From positions 124,001 to 188,000 of the forward strand of contig JAPDRO010000015.1 of assembly GCA_030247885.1 (NCBI GenBank): DNA of 64,000 bases, in the 5' to 3' direction. This document shows positions 1-12,565 of the stretch, piece after piece (the first letter of the stretch is position 1; each line of letters begins with the position of its first letter). The notes under the pieces are model-generated. The model saw only the letters and a program-made list of their open reading frames with translations, was not told the origin of the DNA and ran no database searches. This stretch comes from Taxawa tesnikishii (nom. ined.). Its lineage: Eukaryota > Ascomycota > Dothideomycetes > Dothideales. Made by a program: the position numbers and the translations under genes.

Positions 1-49
1 TGAGGTTGGCATGGACGAAGCGGACAATACTCTGTTGCTGGGGGCTTAC

Positions 50-242
50 CTTCGTGACCAAAGACTGCTGGAGCCGATGCTGGCATAGCTCCTGAGGCGC
101 TCTTTAGGTCAGTATGGCAAACACCCGTAGCATGTATCTCCACCAATGCTTCATCTGGACGCAGATCGTCAAGCGTGATTGTCTCGAGTTTGAAGGGCGC
201 ATTGAACTCGCGTACGACGAGCGCGGTGGTCGTCTTGGTCAT
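50..242 (-). CDS. Zinc-type alcohol dehydrogenase (MDR family), first exon only; runs off the left edge
   Basis: This 64-codon first exon is hidden under longer frames on the other strand. It starts at ATG 242-240 and ends at a GAAG|gtaag donor (intron from 49 down past base 1). The protein begins MTKTTTALVVREFNAPF and contains GVCHTDL, where the Cys is the first catalytic zinc ligand of medium-chain alcohol dehydrogenases. It ends with FGHEG, the His-Glu pair of the same zinc site. The spacing of GVCHTD to GHE matches the GroES-like N-terminal domain of aryl/primary alcohol dehydrogenases. NAD-dependent alcohol or aldehyde oxidation is inferred from the family. The cofactor-binding half lies outside the window, so the substrate class cannot be judged. 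Confidence 0.8.
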
Positions 243-945
243 GATGCTTGGCTGGAGTTTAGAGGTATCCTAGCTCTCAAAACGGTAGGGCATCAAAAGC
301 ATGATGTGCAGTACATGTATGGGACGGCAGTGGGGGCAGATGATGTGGGGATCAACAGCGGAGACCGGCAGTGGAGAAGTGGCTCTTTCGTCGTCATGCA
401 CTTCGGTTCTTCCACTTCAGCCCGTCCTTAAACAAAGCCCGAGTCCCACGCCTAGGCCCAAATACTCTCCTCAACGTGCTCGAATTGGATGTAGTAGGTA
501 CGCAGCCGACGATACGGCGAACTGCTTTGTTCGCGATACCAAGCCGATGGGCTTCCGGGGACTAACCGCGGGAGATGTCGTTGTTTGACACTTTACTCAC
601 GGCTTTTGTTTTCTAACCTGCTGTAACTATAATTCCATCTCTCATTCTCAGCATAGACTACGGAGCAAGAGGGTGGTTGTTCGACAGCGAGCCTCTTCCT
701 GAAAGTTTTCACTGCTCATCAATGCACGATGACGACAACAGTCATCATTGCTTTACTACTTATTCAAACTACATATGTTATATATCGTAGCTACTGTTCA
801 CCTTCAAAGCGACAAGAGAGCAACTACCCTTTCCTTGAACGCTTCCTCTGTCCGCTCTTCCTGGTCTTTCCGTCCCATTGCTCTCCCACAGCGAAACCGA
901 AGCTACAGCTAACAACATGAATCTCAATTCCCCGTGATCCTCTTA
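243..945. other. Intergenic, no gene seen
   Basis: This stretch lies between the divergent starts of the alcohol dehydrogenase and the deaminase relic. Open frames are short, overlap each other and carry no recognisable motif. It presumably holds both promoters. A pyrimidine-rich run near 840-990 leads into the deaminase start. Confidence 0.5.
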
Positions 946-1619
946 ATGCTCTCTCTCCTTTCCATCCCTTCTATCGCCACCCATTCTCCCCCTCAGTTGA
1001 CTCTGTACCATTTCCGACCCGCCTCCACTGGATGCGCGTAGCCTCTTCCGCCAACCTAGCACTCTCCCCTGCCCATTTGCCCCCTTCGGCGCCGCAATCG
1101 TGAACCACACGCCGCCTTCCTCTGCCGGGGATCTCATCTGCACCGGCCTGAACCACAACGGCCTTACCGGCAACCCTTCTCTCCACGGCGAAATGGCCGC
1201 GCTGGCGAACTGCAGCGAGATCCTAACCCCCTCGCCATGCAGGCGGCTTCGGGTTAAGCGCGGCAGAGGCCCTAGAGAGCTACAAGCACTTTACGCTCTA
1301 CACGACTGGCGAACCTTGTCCCATGTGCGCATCCGCGATCCGGTGGGCCGGGTTTAAGGAAATGGTCTTCGGCACGTCGATCACCACGCTCGTCGACTTT
1401 GGGTGGAGCCAGATCGGGATCGAGAGCAAGGAGGTTTTTGAGCGGAGTGAGGGACTGGGGACGGAGACCAGATGGATAGGGAGTGTGGGCGCGAATGAGA
1501 CGGATGGCTTGTTTGGGTGGCAATTCAGAGATGGCGGCAGATGTCCAACGGGGTGCGAGAGAAGGAAAGGAGAGGGATGTGCGCCGGCTGAAGAAGTGCG
1601 AGGGAGGGAGGAGCTGTGA
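946..1619 (+). pseudogene. Nucleoside/CMP deaminase-like gene, frameshifted
   Basis: Three consecutive reading frames together make one cytidine-deaminase-fold protein of about 224 residues. The first part (ATG 946, hydrophobic MLSLLSIPSIATH, possibly a signal peptide) leads to HWMRVASSAN. The second starts near CPFAPFGAAIV and holds LHGEMAALANCSEIL, with the catalytic HxE. The third holds TGEPCPMCASAIRWAGF, the PCxxC zinc site, and runs to the stop at 1617-1619. The frame changes lie near 990 (-1), 1068 (-1) and 1237 (+1). Adding the net missing base gives exactly 225 codons. Zinc ligands and the proton-shuttling Glu are intact, so decay would be recent, or the shifts are sequencing errors like the others in this window. 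No intron fits the gaps. The family deaminates nucleosides or guanine-like bases. Confidence 0.65.
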
Positions 1620-1941
1620 TGAGGGGTTCCGTTGGCGAGAAAGAGGCCGAAGGAAAAGAGCTAGGCGCCTTAGAACGCTAGACCAGGGGAGTATTCCTTT
1701 TGCAGGAAGCAGTGATGACCGAAGCGACGAAATGCCGCTGAAGGCTACAAAGCGATGTCCGTGGCACGCCAAGAGATTCAAGTCCTCAGTTCAAAGGGAA
1801 GGTGTATGCAGAGTAGTCGGGTAGAACCAGATCAGTCGCCCACGGAATATCATCAAGTGCGGCCGTCACCTAGTTTAATAGCTTTCCGTCCGTTGGCACA
1901 AGTCGGCTGCAAACACCTCCTTTACTCTCGCTCGTGGATCC
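1620..1941. other. Intergenic, convergent 3' ends
   Basis: A short gap between the deaminase relic and the F-box-like gene, which converge here. Nothing else was recognised. Confidence 0.4.
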
Positions 1942-3075
1942 TTATACCCTATATCTATTACTCGGATGCTTCTCGATATCCTCCCGTCGCAGTCTCCCAG
2001 TCTCGCATAAGTGTTCAACCAGTGCCGCATCCGCAACCGGTCTGTACAAGCGGCCAAGGTAAGTACCCGTATAGCGCGGAAAGAAGCCTCGCAGATTATT
2101 GTCGTCGGTCGTCGGCATTAGCTCCCAGCAGGAGATAGCATCTCCCGGCATATCGGCTGCATTCGGTCCGCCCCTAGCAGCGTTATTATTACGAACGTGC
2201 CATGTGCCCCATCGGGACGACTGATCTTGTAGTGCGAATGGAATGTTTAAGATCATCTTGACGTGGACGCGGACGTTTGATGTCGACACTGATTCCAATT
2301 CGAGAAGGGATGAAGTGGTCAGGAGATACTCTGAATAGGTGATGGTTTCTGCGGATGTGAGTGGCATTCCTATCGCTGCTGCAGTAACATGTAATGCGAC
2401 GGTGATCTCTCGTAGTGCTGGTAGTCGTGGAGGTTGAGAACCTGACCTGGGGCCAGTGCCACAAAGATCATCGATGATCTTTGTTAGATACCGCTTGAAA
2501 GCTGTAGTATGAACCATTAGCGGACAACTCCCGCTTCCGAGAACCGCATGAGACAGCCTCTTGGAAGAAGACAGAGCTAGAGTTTCATACGACATACCTT
2601 CCACAGCTCTCGCACCCGATGCCTTCTTGACCCACGACCCCCAGTTAAGTGAGAAGTGATACGTCTGCAACCGCTCATACACACATGGCGGCGCACGCAT
2701 CATGAAAGTATCATACTCGTCCAGATTCTCCACAGCGCTCAATCTGAGCTCCGCTCTCGGCAAAAGAGCGTCGAGATACTCATTCCGAAACTGTCGGCTA
2801 GTGCAAATCATGTTGGACAGTGGAGCTCGGTACATGCTTAGATCACTCCGCTGGGCTCTGCGGCGGATACGGAGACGCTCTGGGTTGTACAGGTAGCTGT
2901 AAATCTCCCTCCTCAGCTCCGCCGGGAGGTCGAAGAAGCGTGGAAACGTCTGAGGAGCTCCAGGGGCGTTGTGGCCGCTATCAACATATGGCCCTAGGAT
3001 CTTTACAGATGCATCTGGGACGCCTTCCGGGTGGAGTTTGGTTTTCGTGCGAGGTGAACTCATGGTTCTCGTCAT
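1942..3075 (-). CDS. F-box-like / 2EXR-type protein
   Basis: A single-exon gene of 377 residues. Around residues 45-60 it has FFDLPAELRREIYSYLY, the leucine-proline-rich helix typical of fungal F-box-like and 2EXR proteins. These open with a short F-box-like motif followed by a poorly conserved, secondary-structure-rich body. The body keeps family hallmarks: a basic stretch after the motif, then SNMICTSRQFRNEYLDALL, which reads like the usual 'traditional name for a relative left behind' helix. Two in-frame Met codons occur at the start (3075 and 3063), and the second has the better context. The frame is intact throughout. A role in Skp1-type ubiquitin ligases is possible by analogy, but many such proteins lack demonstrated Skp1 binding. 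Substrate unknown. Confidence 0.7.
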   Translation of the reverse strand: MTRTMSSPRTKTKLHPEGVPDASVKILGPYVDSGHNAPGAPQTFPRFFDLPAELRREIYSYLYNPERLRIRRRAQRSDLSMYRAPLSNMICTSRQFRNEYLDALLPRAELRLSAVENLDEYDTFMMRAPPCVYERLQTYHFSLNWGSWVKKASGARAVEGMSYETLALSSSKRLSHAVLGSGSCPLMVHTTAFKRYLTKIIDDLCGTGPRSGSQPPRLPALREITVALHVTAAAIGMPLTSAETITYSEYLLTTSSLLELESVSTSNVRVHVKMILNIPFALQDQSSRWGTWHVRNNNAARGGPNAADMPGDAISCWELMPTTDDNNLRGFFPRYTGTYLGRLYRPVADAALVEHLCETGRLRREDIEKHPSNRYRV

Positions 3076-3604
3076 CTTGAGCCCAGATAACGGATTCGAT
3101 GATTTGGGAAGTGGGCGATCTGATTGACGAGATGAAGGCTAAGGTTTGGTCTGAAAACCGTGCAGCGTCGAAGACTGGCACAGCCCCGCCATTTAGTCAC
3201 CTCACCGGAGGTACAGCGAGTATCCAATCAATTGAGGTAGCACATTCATCACGCAACCGTGGTTGGAAGGTGTGAGTTACGCAGCACAGCGATCAACAAA
3301 AAGAAAGCTTGACCAATTTGATGCAGAGCACGGTAGACACAGTGTTTCTAGGCTACAATCTTCACTTTTTCACGCAGATGCCAACTCCGCCTAGCGGACG
3401 TTTACTGCCCCCAAACCGCTGGCTTTAAGAAATGCTTCCAAGCCCGCCCACCGACGTCTACCGAGCCCTGACATGCAGGAGAAAAATCCACTTGCTCGAT
3501 TCAATACATGCCGCTGCGTAATCCTACTCATGAGGCTGAGAAAAGCGCTGTACCATGGTCAGTTCAATGATCGAGGCAAGCATGCAGATATGGTTCAAGA
3601 TACC
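3076..3604. other. Intergenic between F-box-like gene start and actin 3' end
   Basis: This should hold the promoter of the F-box-like gene and the 3' UTR of actin. The small frames seen have no motif. Confidence 0.4.
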
Positions 3605-5186
<1,582 letters not shown>

Positions 5187-6264
5187 TGTGGCGGTTGTGA
5201 CGAAGAGACTCTAGGTAAATCGATTGAGAGTAGGACGAAAGGGTGGTTGATGGAGGTGCAGCGGGGATGGAGCGCTGTTTTATTGAGGTGGACGTGAAGT
5301 TGTTGTAGGGAAGAGAGACGGAGACAGAACAGCTGGCTGTCGGTGAGAGGAAGCACAGCCCTTGGCCACTTTTGTGGGATTGCGGGAGGCAACGCCCAGC
5401 CGAGTTAAGCGTGGCCGGTCCTTTCCCGAAACGGTGTGAGCCACACGAATCGTCTGATATCGCTCTTCCCTGCAAACGCGGCTGGAATGCAGACCGAGTT
5501 ACTTTCGGTTCGATCTTCTCTTCTCGAAGTGGTCAGTTACGTCCTGAGTACACTTCTATATACGCCTCCTATCTGATTGCCTACGGAATCCCGCCGTAAG
5601 CGGTACACGCGTCAAGTCTAATCCGCTGGCCAAAACCACGTATTGCACGTATTCCACGTACACCGCCAAGCAGGCAAGCAGTTGTTGTCAGACGGCACGC
5701 CGTTCCCCTTCTCTCGGCCGTCATCATACCTTTTGCCAACCACACTGCCACATTTACCAGCCGCAATGCCAGAGATACGACGCGTTGTCAGCGTGCGGCA
5801 TGGTTGGGCGTCGTTTTTGTCAACGGCTCCTTCCTAGCTACGACGTCACGTGAAAGGAGGGGTCTCGAACTTCTTGCGGGGAGCTCGGAGACGCAACAAG
5901 GTACACCAGAAAACCATGTCATCACCTTATCCATGCCATTGAACAAAATACGCACATTTTGATGACTCTAACTCTAGAGATCTTCTTGGACAAGGTGAGT
6001 CCTCTTACAGTAAGTAAGCATACTGTACTTCGTATTCAGGACGAAGACTTCACGTCGATCGAAGCTTTGCGAATCTCCTTCCCCGCGCTTCCATCTCATT
6101 CTGCTGTCATATAACGAAATATTTTTGTACAACTACTCCGTCAGATATACGTCCACGCCTCTTATGTATAACATGCAGAACATCCGCTCCGCTCTTTAAA
6201 AAAACTCACACGTACAAGTCCACGGCCACACACAAACCCCTCAATCACACCAACTTTAGAAAAG
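5187..6264. promoter_or_regulatory. Shared upstream region of actin and FES1
   Basis: About 1.1 kb separates the divergent starts of actin and FES1. Near actin the transcript strand is pyrimidine-rich, as expected for a strongly expressed fungal gene. No protein-coding signal stands out. A CACGTGA-type E-box lies near 5846. Promoter function is inferred from position only. Confidence 0.4.
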
Positions 6265-6974
6265 ATGAACGACCCAGGTCTTAACTCCGTCCTCAAGTGG
6301 GCAATTGAGAACTCAGACTCCAGCCGTAACGACCCAACCGCCGGTCGCGATCCCAATGCCGCACGCGATCCTGCCTCTGGTCTCAACGCAGAGGTGCTCG
6401 CGCAGCTCATGGGTGGGCCATCCGACGCCGACCGCATGATGGACGCCATGGCAGCAATCGTCTCGTCAGAAGTCGACTTGGAGAACAAACTGATCGCATG
6501 GGATAACTTCGAGCAGCTTATCGAAAACTTGGATAATGCGAACAACATGGAAAAGCTGGGCTTATGGATGCCATTGGTGGACCAGTTAAACGATAACGAG
6601 GCCGAGGTACGGAGGATGGCATTGTGGTGCATAGGCACGGCTGTGCAGAACAATATCAAGTGCCAGGAGAGGGTAAGTGCCCATACTCATTACTGTATAC
6701 AATCGACGAACGCTCACTGTTCTTGCAGTTACTAGCGATCGGCTCAACACCGAAGATCGTGGATCTCGCAGTAAACGACTCACACCAACCGACACGGAAG
6801 AAGGCTGTCATGGCCCTATCCAGCCAGATCCGTAACTACCAACCGGGTCTCGATGAAGCGCTTAAGCACATCCCGGCGCAGTTCAAGACGACGGATCAAG
6901 TGGATGCCTCCGACATGGATGCCGTCGATGCAATGGTGCAGAACTTGAGGGATCACGCGAACAAGACACCATGA
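6265..6974 (+). CDS. FES1: Hsp70 nucleotide exchange factor Fes1
   Basis: Two exons, 6265-6672 and 6729-6974, joined across a 56-nt GT-AG intron, give 217 residues. The N-terminus [17 protein letters not shown] is the conserved Fes1 opening. It is followed by a Gly/Asn/Arg-poor linker and armadillo-like helices ([23 protein letters not shown], and after the intron [21 protein letters not shown]). Fes1 releases ADP from cytosolic Hsp70 (Ssa1 in yeast), which frees misfolded clients for degradation or refolding. The length matches the family (about 200-220). A single downstream gap contains no competing start. The frame is intact. Confidence 0.95.
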
Positions 6975-8115
6975 GCGATGTGATGAGCACATCAATTCTA
7001 CGATGCATGAGAATGGCGTTAGGAGCAAAGATCGTAATGTCTGGGCGGGCTGAGAATGTCACGGGCAAAAACAGGTCAAGATCTGAATAATCAAGTTTAT
7101 AAAGGACAAAAAATCCTTATACGCATTTCGTTTTTGTTACACTCGGACAATCCTCACCTCTACATCGCATCGATGGACCGGCTCACCTTGACCGTAGCAT
7201 ATCCTTTCATCATACTTTGCAGAGTCTTTGCACTGGGGTTCGTCGTTCTTGGCAGCTCCAGAGATGCTGTACCAACCCTGCTACCGAACGCGCATGTGGC
7301 GCTGCTTCTGTAAGTCCTCCCCTTCAAAGACTGGCTCGTGGCTGATCAGTCGATGGAAGCACCGCCGGAGCTTCGTCATGCTTAAGCCACACAGCGCGGG
7401 ATTGGTTCGTCAACCAAAACAGGCTCTATTTCCACTCGACGCGAATGCGTTTGACGACGAGAGCAGGTTGTACATACAGCCACTAGAACCACACTAATGA
7501 GAGGGGTGAGAGATAGCGTGATGAGAATGTCACCGCCGTGACAACAGGTGCATACCAAGCAATATATACTTGTATCTTTCGCTTCGTTCCTTTAAGCTCT
7601 CACATACGGTCTTCGAGACTTTAGTTCCATGAACTTTGATGAATCACACTCTGCCTTCTGACATTTCGTATGCTTCTTTAAAATCTTCCAAGGAACCCGC
7701 TCATACACATACTATGGACGGAGGTGCGATCGAGTCAGCGTAGACTGTAGAGTAAGCATCTGGAATCGTCGCTCTCATTTGGCATCCATAGCGCACTCTG
7801 TTGAGTACTCGATATGAGTCGACGACCCTAGAGTCCCTCACGCATTGCAAGACAGGCTATCGTTCATCTTGTCGCCATCGACCTTGTTGCGAGCTTTCAA
7901 ACCAATCTGCCGAAGAAGGGGTTGCGAACCACGTCCGAGATCACTCGATCCGAGTGCTGACGAACATCAGCCCAAACCGCTTCTTCTTTCCGCCAGGTCC
8001 CGGTTGACGCAGATCGTTCGTGTCCCGGTGGACTTCGAGTCTGTGCACCCGTCCAGACTGCATCAGAACCGTGAGTCTTCCGCCATTCAGCGATGATTCT
8101 CGTAGCCCAGTTTTC
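6975..8115. other. Intergenic, 1.1 kb, no gene recognised
   Basis: This follows the FES1 stop and precedes the convergent 3' end of the chaperone-like gene. Several frames of 60-90 codons exist on both strands, but none shows a motif, consistent codon pattern or splice logic. Treat as 3' UTRs plus spacer. Confidence 0.4.
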
Positions 8116-8592
8116 TCAAAGACATTCCAAACACAGCCCGACCAATCCCTCAAACCCATCCCTTCCCAATTCAGCCTTCTCTAATCCCAAGCCCAGAACG
8201 ACCATACGTCCCTCATCTGGACTGCGCATCAACACCGCACTCGCCACCGTCGTCGCAAGTGTCTGTCCCAGCATCTCGAACTCTGGCTTCGTGCCGCCCA
8301 ACACTGTAGTCGCTGTGAGATGAGAAGAAGGTAGCAGCGACGCGTCTGGACGCTCTTCCCCTTCGTCATCGAAGCCGGAGGACTGGTTGAGCGGTGCGTC
8401 GACGGAAGGAGAGGCGTTTGCAAGGGGAACATGGATCCAGTGATTCAGTCTCCCGGATTGTGAGATTGTGAGCATGAGCTTGTCGGAGAAGGAGATGCTG
8501 GTTACGGTTGTGGGTATCGAGGCGATAACGGCGGAAGCAGTGCGCGTGCGGGCCGGGAAAGGAGTCGGGATGGGAGCTACGTTGTTTGCCAT
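8116..8592 (-). CDS. Probable proteasome assembly chaperone 3-like protein
   Basis: A single exon of 158 residues starting at ATG 8592. It shows VTSISFSDKLMLTISQSGRL followed by NHWIHVPL, then TATTVLGGTKPE and a C-terminal LVLGLGL-type strand. This is the pattern of the small fungal PAC3/Poc3-like family, which resembles the PSMG3 fold (beta-hairpin, long loop, paired strands). Such chaperones help order alpha subunits in the 20S proteasome ring. Assignment rests on remembered family pattern, not a search. It shares a 247-bp divergent promoter with ECM16. The frame is intact and ends with a short LCLECL tail. Confidence 0.6.
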   Translation of the reverse strand: MANNVAPIPTPFPARTRTASAVIASIPTTVTSISFSDKLMLTISQSGRLNHWIHVPLANASPSVDAPLNQSSGFDDEGEERPDASLLPSSHLTATTVLGGTKPEFEMLGQTLATTVASAVLMRSPDEGRMVVLGLGLEKAELGRDGFEGLVGLCLECL

Positions 8593-8839
8593 TGTCTCCT
8601 ATTTTTCGACTTGACTTCGCAGAACTGTAGTATACAGGTATAGAAAGGCGTGGAACACCACCCGGAGTGCTGCATCAACGTGCTCGGCAACCGCTATACC
8701 GGACCCTGCGTTCACCGCCCTCGGTCGCGAGCCGAGCCTGAAGTCCGCATTAGCGTGAAATTTACACTATTCACTCGATTCTGCCGCCATCTCTCTCTCC
8801 AATCGTAGGACCATTCTCTTGTTTACTCTGCCGCCCAAA
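8593..8839. promoter_or_regulatory. Divergent promoter, chaperone-like gene / ECM16
   Basis: A 247-bp gap between two divergent start codons, which must carry both core promoters. Two housekeeping genes for assembly of large complexes (proteasome, ribosome) sharing one short promoter suggests co-expression, an inference from position only. Confidence 0.5.
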
Positions 8840-11800
8840 ATGCCCAAGTTCGTCCCCCGGCAGCGCAAACACAAGACCATAGCGCGCCAAAAGGGCACCC
8901 CAAATGCCACACCTTCCGCAGACGCAAACGCAGCGGAAATCCTCCCCGCCTCAGCAGCAGAGCGAAATGCCCGTCGCGAGACTTTGCGCGCCGAGCTGCG
9001 TGCACAGCAACCGGAATCAAAAGTCACGAGCAAGAAAAGAAAGCGATTGGACAAATACATCGACACGAAGCTAAAAAAGGAGGAGAATCTGGAGTTGATC
9101 AAGAAACTTGCGGCGCATAAGGTGGATACGAGTCTTCTGCAGAGCGCGAAGAAGCTGGGAAGGGGAGGAGAATCACAGAGGGAGAGGCTGGAGAGAGCAC
9201 TCAAGGAGAGTCAGAGAGGGGTGAATGTGGCACAAAATGAGGCAATCTTGTTCGAGAAGCGAGATGAGGAGCCGAGAGTGGATGAAGAGAGTGAAGAGGA
9301 GGAAGTTATTGAAGCTCTGAGCGCGTATGGAGCTCCGAAGACCGCTGCGGAAGTGCCGAAGTCTGCAGAACAACCGATGCCAGCGATTTTTGGCGGTGGT
9401 CTGAAGAGACCGTTAGAGCTGGACGAGAACGGCAGGCCTATCATACAAAAGCGCAAGAGGCGAAAGGTTGCCAAAGCGCCTGTAGTCGAGGAGCCGGAGT
9501 GGGAGGGATTCTCGGAAGAGGAGGATGCGGCAGTAGATCGAGCTGTGGACACGGAGGGAGAATATGGAGCGGCTGACGGAGAGGACGTTGCGAGCGAGCC
9601 TGAATCGTTCGATGAAGAGAGCGCGGAAGAGGAAGAGGATTCTTCAGAAGACGAAGACGAAGATGGGGAAGAGTCAGAAAACGATGACACTGCCTCTTCC
9701 GCTTCTTCAGTAGCTTCCAACAAGCAGGCTCGAACGTCCGCCTTCAAAGCATGGGCGACGCAGCAGCGTAACACCGCACTGGGCTTTACTCCTCTACAAC
9801 CATTACAGAGTCCAGCCCAGGTGCTCAACTACCTTCTAAGCCAGCATCATTCGTCCCTCGCGCTCCATCCCCGAGGCATTGCCACCAGAACTCGCAATCT
9901 CTGCGAACAAGGATGAGACCTGGCGGCCAGCTACTTCGGAGATAGTTCCTCGTTCCGCCGACATTCAAGAGGCTCGTCTACAGCTTCCGGTAGTGCAGGA
10001 AGAACAGAAGATCATGGAGGCTATCCACCACCACAACGTCGTGGTGGTGTGGGAGCCACTGGTTCCGGTAAAACCACCCAAGTGCCGCAGATGATGTTCG
10101 AGAACGGTTACGGTAGCAGTCACGGAAAAGCAAAGGGCATGATAGGCGTTACACAACCGCGAAGAGTAGCTGCAACAAGCGTGGCCCAGCGAGTTGCTAC
10201 GGAAATGGGAGATATGAAGAACAAGGTTGGTCATCAAATCCAGTTTGACAAGTCGGTTACCAGCAACACAGCTATCAAGTTCATGACGGACGGTATCCTT
10301 CTGCGCGAGATTTCTCAGGACTTCCTGCTTTCCAAATACTCAGCCATCGTCATCGATGAAGCTCACGAGCGCTCCGTGAACACGGACATCCTTATCGGCA
10401 TGATGAGCCGCATCGTGGACCTACGTGCTGAAATGGCTAGAGAAAAGCCCGAGGACTTCTATCCGCTGAAGCTGGTCATTATGAGTGCGACACTCAGGGT
10501 GGAGGATTTCACCAAAAACCACCGTTTGTTCAGAAAAGAACCGCCGCCTATCGTACAGGCAGAGGGCCGACAGTATCCTGTTACCGTCCACTTTGCACGC
10601 CGCACACAAAGGGACTATGTGGAGGAGACGGTTCAGAAAGTGAGCAGGGGGCATAAGAAGCTCCCACCTGGCGGTATGCTTGTCTTCCTTACGGGTCAAA
10701 ATGAGATACACCAAGTCGCAAGACGCTTGCGATCTCTGCATCCTACGACTGGAGAGGTGAAGCATGCTCCAGTGCGTAGCGCGGCCCGTGAGATGCCCCT
10801 GGAAGACGAGGACTTCGATGATCCCACCGCTGATGGCAAGACTGCTATGGCTCGCGACGATGCATCTTCAGACGATGGCAGCGATGTGGAAATACATGGA
10901 TTAGATGAAGACGACGAGAATGACTTCACAATTGAAGGTGAAGAGGCAGCCAAGAGCTTGAAGCTCCATGTTCTGCCGCTCTATTCCAACATGCCTTCCC
11001 ATCTCCAAATGAGGGTGTTTGACCCGCCTCCAGAAGGAACCAGACTGATCGTGCTTGCCACCAACGTGGCGGAAACGTCCCTGACCATTCCCGGTATCCG
11101 CTACGTCTTCGATTGTGGAAGGGTAAAGGAGAAGAAATACGAGCCCTCGACAGGCGTACAGACCTTCGAGATCGGCTGGATCAGCAAGGCCAGTGCAGCC
11201 CAGCGGATGGGTCGTGCAGGTCGTACCGGACCCGGCCACTGCTACCGTCTATACTCCTCCGCCATCTATGAGCGGGACTTTGAGGAGTACACCATTCCTG
11301 AAATCCTTCGCTCACCTATCGAAAGCGTTGTCCTGAGCCTCAAGCGCATGGACATCCACACAGTCGTCAATTTCCCCTTCCCTACACCCCCAGACAGACA
11401 AGCGCTTGCCAAAGCGGAAAAGCTACTCACCTATCTCGGCGCACTGGACGCAGCAGGCAAAATCACCGAAACAGGACGCGCCCTTGCGGATTACCCGCTC
11501 AACCCACGCTTCGGTCGCATGCTCTGGCTGGGTCAGCGCGAAGGTCTGACAGCACACACTATCGCTCTAGTAGCCGCGCTTGCTGTTCCGGAGCTCTTCA
11601 TACCAGAGAACCAATTGAAGCTTGAACGGGAGTCAGTCTCGGCTCATGACGACTATCACACGGACTCAGATGACGACAGCGATAGTGATGCTCGTGCACG
11701 TCGCAACCGCGCCGCTGAGCATGCCTCCGCCACAGTCTCTGAGGCCCAACACAAAGCCTACACGACCGCACACGCTAAGCTTTCAGGCTGGGACGACCGG

Positions 11801-12565
11801 TCCGATGCTATCAAGCTGCTGACAGCTTTCGCGCTGTATCTTTCCAAGGGCCACGAAGCTTGCACCTCCTTCTACCTGCGCGAGAAGGGGATGCAAGAAG
11901 CCGCTCTGCTGAGATCGCAGCTGGCATCCATCGCACGAAAGCACGCGTCGGTAGGCGACAAGAGCGACCCTCTGGCCCTGCCACGACCTGATGAAGGTCA
12001 GATTCGCAAACTGCGGCAGATTGTCACGGCCGGCTTCATCGATCAAGTAGCCATAAGGGCAGACAAGCTGGGTCTTATCGTACCAGGCCGTAAACCAAAG
12101 CGGGCAATCGACGTACCCTACCGCACGCTCTTTCCTAGCCACGACGAAGGCGCCAGACCCGATGAAGACCTGAGCCCCGAGCAGGTCGAAGAGCGCAAAT
12201 TCGTCTTCATCCACCCCTCCTCCACCCTCTCTCGCCTCCCCATCAGCAAACTCCCTGACTTCATCGCGTACTCGCACCTCTCGCGCAGCAGCCAAATGCC
12301 TGGCTATGCGAAAGCGAGGATGCATCCGCTGGCGACGCCGAGTGGGAAGGAGTTGGCGCGGTTGAGTGAGGGGACACCTTTGTTGGAGGTGGGGAAGCCG
12401 GGGAAGATTAAGCGGAGCTGGAGGGGTGAGGACGGGAAGGAGAGGAGGGAGGCGAGTGTGGGATTGAGTCTGAAGGGAAAGGAGGGATTGGGCTGGCCGT
12501 TGGACGTTCGGGGCGCGGTGCAGGTTAGGAAGGGTGGTGCGTGGGAGGTTGAGAAGTGGGTTTGA
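8840..12565 (+). CDS. ECM16: DEAH-box RNA helicase ECM16/DHR1 (DHX37), with three -1 frameshifts
   Basis: The product is a roughly 1,242-residue DEAH helicase. It starts MPKFVPRQRKHKTIARQKG, has a long acidic region, then GATGSGKTTQVPQ (Walker A, near 10052), VIDEAHERS (motif II), IMSATL (motif III) and QRMGRAGRTGPG (motif VI), followed by the helicase-associated and OB-fold regions, ending VEKWV. DHR1 acts in the nucleolus, separating U3 snoRNA from pre-18S rRNA. The reading frame changes three times, near 9805, 9868 and 10045, each by -1. After the third the original frame is back, so both ends are in the same frame. The third sits inside the Walker A approach (VVVV then GATGSGKT), where the family has VVVVCGATGSGKT. 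An essential gene is unlikely to carry these; base dropouts are suspected. Confidence 0.93.

Noticed and set aside
9211-9828. Ser-rich 205-codon frame opposite ECM16
   Set aside because: It is antisense to the acidic region of ECM16 (GAA/GAG codons read backwards as TTC/CTC).
9795-10055. Programmed -1 frameshifting as an explanation for the many shifts
   Set aside because: There is no shared slippery heptamer or downstream structure, and the sites fall in unrelated genes that use no frameshifting in other fungi.
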